Part shown: in pieces, positions 52,892 to 61,816 of the stretch | Layout: every line of letters begins with the position of its first letter | How positions within the stretch are numbered: the first letter of the stretch is position 1 | Source: Asticcacaulis solisilvae | GTDB taxonomy: Bacteria; Pseudomonadota; Alphaproteobacteria; Caulobacterales; Caulobacteraceae | NCBI RefSeq assembly: GCF_017875235.1 | Contig: NZ_JAGGMI010000001.1 | Coordinates: forward strand, 248,001-312,000 | Length of the DNA: 64,000 nucleotides | Direction: 5' to 3' | The notes under the pieces: model-generated | What the model saw: the letters and a program-made list of their open reading frames with translations, nothing else | What the model was told of the DNA's origin: nothing | The model's database searches: none | Position numbers and translations under genes: made by a program

Positions 52892-55800
52892 CGATGCAGC
52901 CAGGCGCGCAGGACCTTGATCATCTGCTCGGAATCCACGGGCTTGGACAGATAATCCCATGCCCCCGCCTCGATGCACTTCTCACGGTCGCCCTTCATGG
53001 CTTTGGCGGTCACGGCGACGATGGGAAGGTTCTTGAGGCGCGACACCTTGCGGATTTCCTGAATGGTTTCCATGCCATCCATTTCGGGCATCATGATGTC
53101 CATCAGCACGATATCAACGTCCGGATCCTCCATCAGGATGTTGATGGCGTCGCGGCCGTTGTCGGCCGACAGGATGTCCATCTCGTGCTCTTCCAGCACG
53201 CTGGTCAGAGCGAAGATGTTGCGGGCGTCGTCATCGACAATCAGTACCTTCTTGCCGACCAGCAGCTTGTTCGACTCGTGCAGGTCGCTGAGCGTCGCCT
53301 GCGCCTCGCCGGGCAGGCTGTCGACACGGCGGTGCAGGTGCAGGGTCAGCACATCGAGCAGGCGGTCGGTCGACTGTACGGTCGATACCGGATAGAGCGC
53401 CGACAGCCGCTTGAGCGCGCTTTCGTCCACACCTGGATCGCCGAACAGGATGACCGGCATGCGGCCGGTAATCGTATCCGCCGCCTCGCCCTGCTCCAGC
53501 AGGTCGGTGACGACCTCGGGGGCTGCCCCCGACAACAGGATACTGTCCACCGGGCTCTTGCGCATGCGCTTCAGGGCCGCCGCGCCATTGGCGACCGGCA
53601 GGACCTCGATGCCGTCCATCTTCAGCGGCTGGACGATCTGGTCGCGGCGCGTAGCGTCGGGTTCGACGACGATGACGCTGCGCGACCGCCGGTTGATATA
53701 GCCCTTCAGCGACTGCATCAGCTGATCAACCAGTTCGTGGTTCTGGATCGGCTTGGCGACGAAGGTCAGCGCCCCGGACGTCAGGGCCCGGTCGCGCGAT
53801 TCGTCCGTCGAGATGATGCAGATGGGGATGTGGCGGGTGGCCATGTCGGCCTTGAGCCGTTCCATGACGCGCCAGCCCTGCATGTCCGGCAGGTGGATAT
53901 CGAGCAGGATGCAATCGGGCGAATGATCGTGCGTCATGGCCAGCGCCGAGGCGCCCAGCGACGTCACCAGCCCCTTGAAGCCGCGCGCGCGCGCCGCATC
54001 GAGCAGGAAGCGGGCAAAGCCCAGGTCGTTCTCGACGATCAGCATGACGGAATCGCCCGGCTGGATGAAGGCCCGGTCGTCGCCGACCTCGTTCACCGCC
54101 GCCGGCTCGTCGGCCGTGATGGCGGCCAGATCCGTCTCCGGCATCGGCATCTTGGCCACCGCCGGCACATCCAGGCGCATCATGGCCTCGGACAGGCCCT
54201 TGCGCGGCCGCTGGGCATAGACCGCCGGCAGGTAGAGCACAAAGGTCGAGCCACGGCCCGGCACCGATTGCAGCTTGATTTCGCCGCCCAGGAGACGCGC
54301 CAGTTCGCGCGAGATGGCGAGACCGAGGCCCGTGCCGCCATACTTGCGCGAGGTCGAGCCGTCGGCCTGCTGGAAGGCTTCGAAGATGATCATCTGCTTG
54401 TCGGCGGCAATGCCGATGCCGGTGTCGGTGACCGAGAAGGCCAGGACTTCCGGCGCGCGGTTCAGATCCTCGTTGTCGTAGGACCAGCCGTTGATGACCG
54501 GCTCGACCGACAGGGTGACCTTGCCGTGATGGGTGAACTTGAACGCGTTGGACAGCAGGTTCTTGATGATCTGCTGCAGACGCTTGGCGTCGGTATGGAT
54601 CGACTTCGGCAGGCGCTGGTCGAACCCGACCTGGAAGTCGATATTCTTGCTTTCCGCCATGTGGTTGAAGGTACGCTTGACGTAGCCATTGAGGTCGTCG
54701 AGGCGCAGTTCGCCCGATTCCACCACCACGGTACCCGACTCGATCTTCGACAGGTCGAGGATGTCGTTGATGAGCATCAGAAGATCAGTGCCGGACGCAT
54801 GGATGGTCTTGGCCGAATCCGTCTGCTTGGGCGTCAGGTTGCCCTCGGGGTTCTTGGTCAATTGGTCCGACAGGATGAGCAGCGAGTTCAGCGGCGTGCG
54901 CAGTTCGTGCGACATGTTGGCCAGGAATTCCGACTTGTACTTCGACGTCAAAGCCAGCTGCTTGGCCTTGTCTTCCAGTTCCTGGCGCGCCTGTTCGACT
55001 TCGGAGTTCTTGCGTTCGACCTCGTGGTTCTGCTGGGCCAGAAGGCGGGCTTTTTCCTGAAGCGCCTCGTTGGTCTGCTGCAGTTCTTCCTGGCGGGTCT
55101 GGAGCTGTTGCGCCAGGGACTGCGACTGGGTCAGCAGGTCTTCGGTCCGCATGTTGGCGTCGATGGTGTTCAGAACGATACCAATGGATTCGGTCAACTG
55201 ATCGAGCAGCGCCTGGTGCGACGGGTTGAAGCCTTCGAACGAGGCCAGTTCGAGCACACCCTTGGCCTCACCTTCGAAGATCAGCGGCAGGACCATGACG
55301 GCGCGCGCCGGCGCCGACCCTAACCCCGACGAGATCTCGACCATGTAGTCGCCCGGCAGGTCGTTGAGCAGGAACTTGCGCTTTTCGACGGCGCATTGCC
55401 CCAGCACGCCCTCACCCAGCTCGATCTGCTTGCCGAGGTCATTGGTGCCCTTGGAGGCAAAGCTGGCCAGCAGGGTCAGCTTGGAATTTTGGCCACGCTT
55501 GTCCATGACGTAGAATTCGGCCTGCTGGGCGCCGACCACCGGACAGAGTTCCGACAGCACCATGCGCCCGACGTTCGTCAGGTCGCGCTGGCCCTGAAGC
55601 ATGCGCGAGAATTTGGCGAGGTTGGTCTTCAGCCAGTCCTGTTCGGTATTCTTCTGCGTCGTGTCGCGCAGGTTCCTGATCATCTCGTTGATATTGTCCT
55701 TCAGGACGGCGACTTCGCCCTGGGCATCGACGGTGATCGAGCGCGTCAGGTCGCCCTTGGTCACGGCCGTGGCCACGTCGGCGATGGCGCGCACCTGGGT

Positions 55801-58623
55801 CGTCAGGTTGGCCGCCAGCTGGTTCACGTTCTCGGTCAGGCCCTTCCACGTGCCCGACGCACCCGGCACCTTGGCCTGGCCGCCCAACTGGCCTTCGACG
55901 CCGACTTCGCGCGCCACGGTCGTCACCTGGTCGGCGAAGGTGGCGAGGGTATCAATCATCGAGTTGATGGTGTCGGCCAGTTCGGCGATTTCGCCCTTGG
56001 CTTCCACGGTCAGCTTCCGCTTCAGTTCGCCGTTGGCGACCGAGGTCACGACCTTGGCGATGCCACGCACCTGGCTGGTCAGGTTGTCGGCCATCATGTT
56101 CACCGAGTCGGTCAGGTCCTTCCACGTCCCCGACACGCCCTCGACCTTGGCCTGGCCACCCAGCTTGCCTTCGGTACCCACTTCGCGCGCCACCCGCGTC
56201 ACTTCCGACGCGAATGAACGAAGTTGGTCCACCATGGTGTTGACGGTGTTCTTCAGTTCGAGGATCTCGCCCTTCACGTCTACGGTGATCTTTTTGGACA
56301 GGTCACCCGCGGCCACGGCCTTGGTGACGTCGGCGATGTTACGCACCTGACCCGTCAGGTTACCGGCCATCGAGTTCACCGAGTCGGTCAGGTCCTTCCA
56401 TGTACCGGCGACACCCTGCACGTCGGCCTGGCCGCCCAGCTTGCCTTCGGTGCCGACTTCGCGCGCCACCCGCGTCACTTCCGACGCAAACGACGACAGC
56501 TGATCGACCATGGTGTTGATGGTGTCTTTCAGCTCAAGAATTTCGCCCTTCACGTCGACGGTAATCTTGCGCTTCAGCTCGCCATTGGCGATGGCGGTCG
56601 TCACGTCGGCGATATTCCGCACCTGGGCCGTCAGGTTCGACGCCATCGAGTTCACCGAGTCGGTCAGGTCCTTCCAGGTGCCGCTAACGCCTTCCACCTT
56701 GGCCTGGCCGCCCAGCTTGCCTTCGGTACCCACTTCCCGCGCCACCCGCGTCACTTCCGACGCGAAGGCGTTCAGCTGGTCCACCATGGCGTTGATGGTG
56801 TCTTTCAGTTCAAGGATTTCGCCCTTCACGTCCACAGTGATTTTCTTGGACAGGTCACCCGCGGCCACGGCCTTGGTCACGTCGGCGATGTTACGTACCT
56901 GGCCAGTGAGGTTGCCGGCCATCATGTTCACCGAGTCAGTCAGGTCCTTCCACGTGCCGGCGACGCCCTTCACCTCGGCCTGACCGCCCAGCTTGCCTTC
57001 GGTACCCACTTCCCGCGCCACCCGCGTCACTTCCGACGCAAACGACGACAGCTGGTCCACCATGGTGTTGACGGTGTTTTTCAGTTCGAGAATTTCGCCC
57101 TTCACGTCCACGGTGATCTTCTTGGACAAGTCACCTGCCGCCACGGCCTTGGTAACGTCAGCGATGTTACGCACCTGCCCCGTCAGGTTACCGGCCATCG
57201 AGTTCACCGAGTCGGTCAGGTCCTTCCACGTACCGGCGACGCCCTTCACCTCGGCCTGGCCGCCCAGCTTGCCTTCGGTACCCACTTCCCGCGCCACCCG
57301 CGTAACTTCGGCGGCGAACGAGTTGAGCTGGTCCACCATGGCGTTGACCGTGTCCTTCAGCTCAAGGATTTCGCCCTTGACGTCCACGGTAATCTTTTTC
57401 GACAGGTCGCCATTGGCCACCGCGGTCGTCACGTCGGCGATGTTCCGCACCTGGCCCGTCAGGTTACCGGCCATCATGTTCACCGAGTCGGTCAGGTCCT
57501 TCCACGTTCCGGCCACGCCGCGCACCTCGGCCTGGCCACCCAGCTTGCCTTCGGTACCCACTTCGCGCGCCACCCGCGTCACTTCGGCGGCGAACGAGTT
57601 GAGCTGGTCCACCATGGCGTTGACCGTGTCCTTCAGCTCAAGGATTTCGCCTTTAACGTCGACGGTAATCTTGCGCGACAGGTCGCCGTTTGCCACGGCC
57701 GTCGTCACCTGGGCGATGTTCCGCACCTGTGAGGTCAGGTTACCGGCCATCGAGTTAACGGAATCCGTCAAATCCTTCCACGTCCCGGACACGCCTTCCA
57801 CCTTGGCCTGGCCGCCCAGCTTGCCTTCGGTGCCGACTTCGCGCGCCACCCGCGTCACTTCCGAGGCGAACGACCGGAGCTGGTCCACCATGGTGTTGAT
57901 GGTGTTCTTCAGCTCGAGGATTTCGCCCTTAACATCGACGGTGATCTTTTTCGACAGGTCGCCATTGGCCACGGCGGTCGTCACTTCGGCGATGTTCCGC
58001 ACCTGGCTGGTCAGGTTACCGGCCATCGAGTTCACCGAGTCGGTCAGGTCCTTCCACGTCCCCGACACGCCTTCCACCTTGGCCTGGCCACCCAGCTTGC
58101 CTTCGGTACCCACTTCCCGCGCCACCCGCGTCACTTCGGCGGCGAACGAACCCAGCTGATCCACCATGGTGTTGATCGTCTTGGCGGTACGCAGGAATTC
58201 ACCCTGCAGCGGCCGGTCGTCGATCTTCAGCGCCATGGTCTTCGACAGGTCGCCCTGGGCCACCGCGCCGATGACGCGCGCGGTTTCGGTCGTTGGATGC
58301 ACCAGGTCGTCGATCAGGTCGTTCACCGACTCAACCGAGTCCTGCCAGAAGCCGGACACATGGCCAAGATTGAGCCGCTGGCTGAGCCGGCCTTCCTTAC
58401 CAACGGACTTGGACAGACGCCCCAGTTCCGACGCCATGCGCTCGTTCATCTCGACGACTTCGTTGAAGGCGTCGGCGACCTTGCCGGCGATACCGGTCCA
58501 GTCGGCCGGCAGGCGGACATCGGACTGGCCCTTGCGCAGGGCGTTCAAAGCGTGGAGGAGTGCGTTGAGTTCGCCTCCTGCACTGACGGGCTCATCAGCA
58601 ACCTCGAAGGCGGCATCCAACAT
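52888..58623 (-). CDS. Giant poly-HAMP hybrid histidine kinase (Nik1/Os1-like layout)
   Basis: About 1911 residues, no membrane segments. From about residue 148 to 974 are nine repeats of exactly 92 residues ([18 protein letters not shown], then [19 protein letters not shown], then [13 protein letters not shown]), HAMP-type, after one degenerate N-terminal copy. Next: a GAF domain (about 1020-1165), a Gln/Glu-rich coiled coil, HisKA ([15 protein letters not shown], about 1239), an ATPase domain, a receiver ([14 protein letters not shown]), a receiver-like region lacking the phospho-Asp ([11 protein letters not shown]) and a final receiver ([13 protein letters not shown]). Fungal group III osmosensors share the 92-residue HAMP repeats. 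The ATG at 58623 ([12 protein letters not shown]) is used; a TTG at 58716 would add 31 residues, and neither has a strong ribosome site. Confidence 0.93.
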   Translation of the reverse strand: MLDAAFEVADEPVSAGGELNALLHALNALRKGQSDVRLPADWTGIAGKVADAFNEVVEMNERMASELGRLSKSVGKEGRLSQRLNLGHVSGFWQDSVESVNDLIDDLVHPTTETARVIGAVAQGDLSKTMALKIDDRPLQGEFLRTAKTINTMVDQLGSFAAEVTRVAREVGTEGKLGGQAKVEGVSGTWKDLTDSVNSMAGNLTSQVRNIAEVTTAVANGDLSKKITVDVKGEILELKNTINTMVDQLRSFASEVTRVAREVGTEGKLGGQAKVEGVSGTWKDLTDSVNSMAGNLTSQVRNIAQVTTAVANGDLSRKITVDVKGEILELKDTVNAMVDQLNSFAAEVTRVAREVGTEGKLGGQAEVRGVAGTWKDLTDSVNMMAGNLTGQVRNIADVTTAVANGDLSKKITVDVKGEILELKDTVNAMVDQLNSFAAEVTRVAREVGTEGKLGGQAEVKGVAGTWKDLTDSVNSMAGNLTGQVRNIADVTKAVAAGDLSKKITVDVKGEILELKNTVNTMVDQLSSFASEVTRVAREVGTEGKLGGQAEVKGVAGTWKDLTDSVNMMAGNLTGQVRNIADVTKAVAAGDLSKKITVDVKGEILELKDTINAMVDQLNAFASEVTRVAREVGTEGKLGGQAKVEGVSGTWKDLTDSVNSMASNLTAQVRNIADVTTAIANGELKRKITVDVKGEILELKDTINTMVDQLSSFASEVTRVAREVGTEGKLGGQADVQGVAGTWKDLTDSVNSMAGNLTGQVRNIADVTKAVAAGDLSKKITVDVKGEILELKNTVNTMVDQLRSFASEVTRVAREVGTEGKLGGQAKVEGVSGTWKDLTDSVNMMADNLTSQVRGIAKVVTSVANGELKRKLTVEAKGEIAELADTINSMIDTLATFADQVTTVAREVGVEGQLGGQAKVPGASGTWKGLTENVNQLAANLTTQVRAIADVATAVTKGDLTRSITVDAQGEVAVLKDNINEMIRNLRDTTQKNTEQDWLKTNLAKFSRMLQGQRDLTNVGRMVLSELCPVVGAQQAEFYVMDKRGQNSKLTLLASFASKGTNDLGKQIELGEGVLGQCAVEKRKFLLNDLPGDYMVEISSGLGSAPARAVMVLPLIFEGEAKGVLELASFEGFNPSHQALLDQLTESIGIVLNTIDANMRTEDLLTQSQSLAQQLQTRQEELQQTNEALQEKARLLAQQNHEVERKNSEVEQARQELEDKAKQLALTSKYKSEFLANMSHELRTPLNSLLILSDQLTKNPEGNLTPKQTDSAKTIHASGTDLLMLINDILDLSKIESGTVVVESGELRLDDLNGYVKRTFNHMAESKNIDFQVGFDQRLPKSIHTDAKRLQQIIKNLLSNAFKFTHHGKVTLSVEPVINGWSYDNEDLNRAPEVLAFSVTDTGIGIAADKQMIIFEAFQQADGSTSRKYGGTGLGLAISRELARLLGGEIKLQSVPGRGSTFVLYLPAVYAQRPRKGLSEAMMRLDVPAVAKMPMPETDLAAITADEPAAVNEVGDDRAFIQPGDSVMLIVENDLGFARFLLDAARARGFKGLVTSLGASALAMTHDHSPDCILLDIHLPDMQGWRVMERLKADMATRHIPICIISTDESRDRALTSGALTFVAKPIQNHELVDQLMQSLKGYINRRSRSVIVVEPDATRRDQIVQPLKMDGIEVLPVANGAAALKRMRKSPVDSILLSGAAPEVVTDLLEQGEAADTITGRMPVILFGDPGVDESALKRLSALYPVSTVQSTDRLLDVLTLHLHRRVDSLPGEAQATLSDLHESNKLLVGKKVLIVDDDARNIFALTSVLEEHEMDILSADNGRDAINILMEDPDVDIVLMDIMMPEMDGMETIQEIRKVSRLKNLPIVAVTAKAMKGDREKCIEAGAWDYLSKPVDSEQMIKVLRAWLHR
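55695..58180 (-). repeat. Nine tandem 276-bp repeats inside the poly-HAMP kinase gene
   Basis: The plus-strand landmark GGCCTGG..CCCAGC recurs at 55873, 56149, 56425, 56701, 56977, 57253, 57529, 57805 and 58081, each exactly 276 bases apart, with no insertion or deletion. Units differ by scattered substitutions, and the 55873 copy is the most diverged. This is coding, so reading frame and unit length are kept. Confidence 0.95.
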
Positions 58624-58781
58624 GTGTTTTGCTCTGAAAAAACTCTGGCCCCGGCTCACCCCGCCGTACCCTTCAGGAATGTGCCCGACCCGATAAAAGG
58701 GCGATGAGGTTTTCAAAGAGAAAAATAAGGAACCCGTAAGGGGGCTAACCAGCGGTTAAATGCCACGACCGTATTTAAAGA

Positions 58782-58813
58782 AGCCCGGCGCAAGGGCCGG
58801 GCTCCTTTTCTTG
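58782..58813 (-). terminator. Terminator after the symporter gene
   Basis: On the minus strand AGCCCGGC and GCCGGGCT pair around CCTTGC, followed by TCTTTAAAT. It separates the symporter from the giant kinase. Confidence 0.75.
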
Positions 58814-58838
58814 CTTTACGCGCTTGCCAGTAAAGCGA

Positions 58839-60443
58839 TTACCAGAACCAGGCGTATAGCCCGACCAGGATGGCGATGACGCCGACCGCCAGCACGTTGA
58901 AGGTCGGCGAAGTCTTGAAGTTCACGCCGTCCAGCGTCAGGGTCGAGACCTCGCGCTTGTTGGGCAGGACCAGCGATACCAGTACGCACAACACGGTCGA
59001 GGCGACGAAGACCCAGCCGACCCGGTTCATGAACGGATATTCGGGATCGAAATAGGACCACATGGCTGACATGATGACGCCGCCGATGATGGTGGCGAAG
59101 GCGCCCGCGGTCGAACAGCGCTTCCAGAACATGCCCAGCGCGAAGATCACCACGATGCCCGGGGTGAAATAGCCGGTGAAGTTCTGGATGTACTGGAAGG
59201 CCTGGTCCCACTTGCCCAGCAGCGGCTCGGCCGTGAAGATGGCGATGATGACCGACACCAGCGCCGCGACCTGACCGATCGTGACCAGTTGGGTATCCGG
59301 AATGTCGCGCTTGAGTGGCGCCACGATGTCCAGGGTGAAGATGGTGGCGATCGAGTTGATCTTGGACGCCGTCGAGGCGATGACCGCGAAGGTCAGGGCG
59401 ACGAAGACCAGCCCCAGCAGGCCGGATGGCAAGAGCGTCATCATGCTGGGATAGGCCTGGTCCGGACGGGCCAGGTCGGGCGCCAGCACCAGGGCGGCCA
59501 GGCCAGGCACGACGACGATCAGCGGCATCAGGAGCTTGAGATAGGCGGCAAAGGCAATACCCTTCTGCGCTTCGGGCAGGTCCTTGGCGGCCAGGGCGCG
59601 CTGGATGATGTACTGGTTGAAGCCCCAGTACGAGATGTTCATGATCCACATGCCGCCCAGGATGACCGCCAGACCCGGCAGTTCCTTATAGTGCGGCGAC
59701 GCCTCATCCAGGATCATCTTGAAGTGGTCCGGGAACTCGGTGTGCAGCCGGTTGAAACCGGCGACAAAGCCCGCCAGGTCCTGCGTTCCGCCAATCTTGG
59801 TCAGGGTCAGGCCGGTGATGATCAGGCCACCCAGCACCAGCAGGGTCACCTGGACGATATCGGTCATGGCCACGGCCTTGAGGCCGCCGGTCAGTTGATA
59901 CAGCAGGGCAAAGACGCCTAAGCCGGCCAGCACCCAGAAGGGATCGAGGCCCGTCACGGTCACTACCGCCGTCGCCCCCAGCCACAGGATCGAGGTCAGG
60001 TTGACGAAGACGTAGAGGATCAGCCAGAAGACCGCCATCAGGTACTTCACGCTGGGTCCAAAGCGCTGCTCGAGGAAGCCCGGCATGGTCATGACGCCAT
60101 TGCGCAGGAAGACCGGCAGGAAGTACTTGCCGACGATGATCAGCGTGATCGCCGCCATCCATTCATACGACGCGATGGCCAGGCCGATCTTGTAGCCCGA
60201 TCCCGACATGCCGACGATCTGTTCGGCCGAGATGTTGGCGGCGATCAGCGAGGCGCCAATGGCCCACCACGGCAGCTGGTTGTTAGCCAGGAAGTAGCCC
60301 TTGGACGACTTCTCCTCGCCGGCTTTGCGGCGCGAGACGACCTGAGCCAGAATGAAGATGGCGACGGCATAGAAGAGCACGATCCAGATGTCGATGCTGG
60401 AGAGAAAGCTGTGCGCCGGCAGTAAGTGTTTTAAATCAGGCAT
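58839..60443 (-). CDS. Sodium/solute symporter (SSS family, vSGLT-like)
   Basis: A 534-residue transporter with about 14 membrane segments. Landmarks are IGASLIAANISAEQIVGMSGSGYKIG (segment 1-2 region of sugar SSS members), GGLKAVAMTDIVQVTLLVLGG, WIMNISYWGFNQYIIQRALAAKD and ASTASKINSIATIFTLDI (sodium site). It should couple Na+ entry to uptake of a sugar or related solute. MPDLKHLLP is taken as start. It clusters with a kelch protein and a GH3 glycosidase, all leftward, which supports sugar import; the specific sugar is not known. Confidence 0.93.
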   Translation of the reverse strand: MPDLKHLLPAHSFLSSIDIWIVLFYAVAIFILAQVVSRRKAGEEKSSKGYFLANNQLPWWAIGASLIAANISAEQIVGMSGSGYKIGLAIASYEWMAAITLIIVGKYFLPVFLRNGVMTMPGFLEQRFGPSVKYLMAVFWLILYVFVNLTSILWLGATAVVTVTGLDPFWVLAGLGVFALLYQLTGGLKAVAMTDIVQVTLLVLGGLIITGLTLTKIGGTQDLAGFVAGFNRLHTEFPDHFKMILDEASPHYKELPGLAVILGGMWIMNISYWGFNQYIIQRALAAKDLPEAQKGIAFAAYLKLLMPLIVVVPGLAALVLAPDLARPDQAYPSMMTLLPSGLLGLVFVALTFAVIASTASKINSIATIFTLDIVAPLKRDIPDTQLVTIGQVAALVSVIIAIFTAEPLLGKWDQAFQYIQNFTGYFTPGIVVIFALGMFWKRCSTAGAFATIIGGVIMSAMWSYFDPEYPFMNRVGWVFVASTVLCVLVSLVLPNKREVSTLTLDGVNFKTSPTFNVLAVGVIAILVGLYAWFW

Positions 60444-60555
60444 GTTCCCGTTCCCCCGGCCTCTTTTAGCGGGCCGATATATCATACAATTAGCATGACT
60501 TAATCACAGGCTAGCAGCAGAATCAATCCTGCGATAGCGGAGTTATGCGGCCGGC

Positions 60556-61566
60556 TTATCTGTTCAAAGCCCAGTGGTCGGCGAGCTCGGGCCCGCCGCC
60601 ACGGTTGCCGCTGCCGGCGATGACGTGGATATTGCCTTTGATATCAACAGCCTGGAAGCCATGCCGTCCGACCGGCAGGGGTGGCAAGGCGGTCCACGCG
60701 CCGGTCTTTGGATCGAAAGCCTCGACCTCGGCGTGGCCCGCGACCTGACGGCCGCTTTCGCCACCCATGACGACGATCTTCCCGCCGCGGACAACGGCCG
60801 AAGACCCGGCGCGGGGCGTCGGCAAGGGCGCGGCCGCCGTCGTCCAACTGTTGGAGGCGATATCGTAGACGTCCATCTCAGTAATGGTCAGTTCCATCGG
60901 CTTGCCGGCGTCGAAGGCGCTGCGGCGGCCACCTGCGGCGTAGATCTTCCCGTCCAGCACTGCGGCATGGAAATGGTCGCGCGGTCGCGGCGCATCGGCC
61001 AGGGCCTTCCACTCACCCGTCGCCGGATTGAAGCTGTCGGTCCACGCCACGAAGCCGGAATTGTGCCCGCGGGCATTACCGCCGATCAGGTAAAACAGCC
61101 CGTTATGCACCACCAGTCCGGCGCCGCCACGACGACGATCGGCAGGAATTTCGGCGCCTTCGCTCCACTGGTTGACTTGAGGGTCATAGACCTGGACGCG
61201 CGGGACAATCTGCTCTTCGGGGAACGGGCCCTTAAGGGCGCCGATAATGTAGATCTTGCCTTCATGGGCCACGGCCTGCATGTGATTCATCTCGAAGGGC
61301 GGCTGCGCGCCCTTCGTCCACTTGCCGGTCTTGCTGTCATAGATGTCGAGCGGACGCTCGCCCCGGCCGCCAATGATATAGATACGGCCATCAAGTGCCG
61401 CGGCGGCGCTTTCATGGCGCGCGGCCGGCGCGCCCTCGCCTGCGACCTGCGTCCAGTTGGGCGCTTCGCTGAACGAAGGTGCGGCGGCTCCGGCGAGCAG
61501 GGCGGCGGCCAGAAGCCCGAGCCCCAGGGTCCGGCGGGTAAGAATTTGGGGGAAGGACCTGGTCAT
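60556..61566 (-). CDS. Exported kelch-repeat beta-propeller protein
   Basis: A 336-residue protein with a signal peptide containing paired Arg (LTRRTLGLGLLAAALLAGAA), followed by six kelch units (for example ALDGRIYIIGGRGERPLDIYD; VHNGLFYLIGGNARG; VLDGKIYAAGGRRS; VRGGKIVVMGGESG; DIKGNIHVIAGSG). The fold is a periplasmic propeller. Relatives include sialate mutarotases (NanM), and other kelch proteins simply bind glycans. It precedes the symporter gene by 110 bases and follows the GH3 gene, so a role in the same sugar pathway is inferred. Confidence 0.88.
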   Translation of the reverse strand: MTRSFPQILTRRTLGLGLLAAALLAGAAAPSFSEAPNWTQVAGEGAPAARHESAAAALDGRIYIIGGRGERPLDIYDSKTGKWTKGAQPPFEMNHMQAVAHEGKIYIIGALKGPFPEEQIVPRVQVYDPQVNQWSEGAEIPADRRRGGAGLVVHNGLFYLIGGNARGHNSGFVAWTDSFNPATGEWKALADAPRPRDHFHAAVLDGKIYAAGGRRSAFDAGKPMELTITEMDVYDIASNSWTTAAAPLPTPRAGSSAVVRGGKIVVMGGESGRQVAGHAEVEAFDPKTGAWTALPPLPVGRHGFQAVDIKGNIHVIAGSGNRGGGPELADHWALNR

Positions 61567-61581
61567 GGCTGAGCTCCGGGG

Positions 61582-61686
61582 CTAGAGCGATATGGCGAAA
61601 AGTGTAAGCGGTTTTCGCCTTAAATATCGCGACAAAACAAAAACTTAGATCGGTATGATGTTTCCATTTAAAATCATACCGATCGA
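61582..61686. repeat. CTAGAGC composite palindromic repeat, copy C (diverged)
   Basis: It starts CTAGAGCGATATGGC like copies A and B. Its second hairpin has a different stem, ATCGGTATGAT with ATCATACCGAT, so both arms changed together. The final CTAG is lost. It lies just upstream of the kelch gene start, inside the 250-base gap to the GH3 gene. Confidence 0.8.
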
Positions 61687-61757
61687 GTTCGTCGCCGGCA
61701 TGATGCACAGAGTGTAATGGATTACAATTTATATATGACCTTTGCAGAACAAAGCAA

Positions 61758-61798
61758 AATCCCCGCCAGGACGCGTGGCCCGGACGGGGATTTTTATA
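61758..61798 (-). terminator. Terminator after the GH3 gene
   Basis: On the minus strand ATCCCCG and CGGGGAT pair with a long GC-rich centre, followed by TTTTG. It ends the glycosidase transcript. Confidence 0.6.
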
Positions 61799-61816
61799 GC
61801 TGAGTCTGACTTCAGA

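Noticed and set aside
55695-58180. CRISPR-like direct repeats
   Set aside because: The period is 276 bases, the units are contiguous without spacers, and they keep one reading frame; they are protein domain repeats.
52861-58696. Very long plus-strand open frames opposite the giant kinase (up to 820 codons)
   Set aside because: They mirror the codon periodicity and the 276-base repeats of the minus-strand gene, have no plausible domains or ribosome sites, and are low-complexity (His/Gln/Arg-rich).
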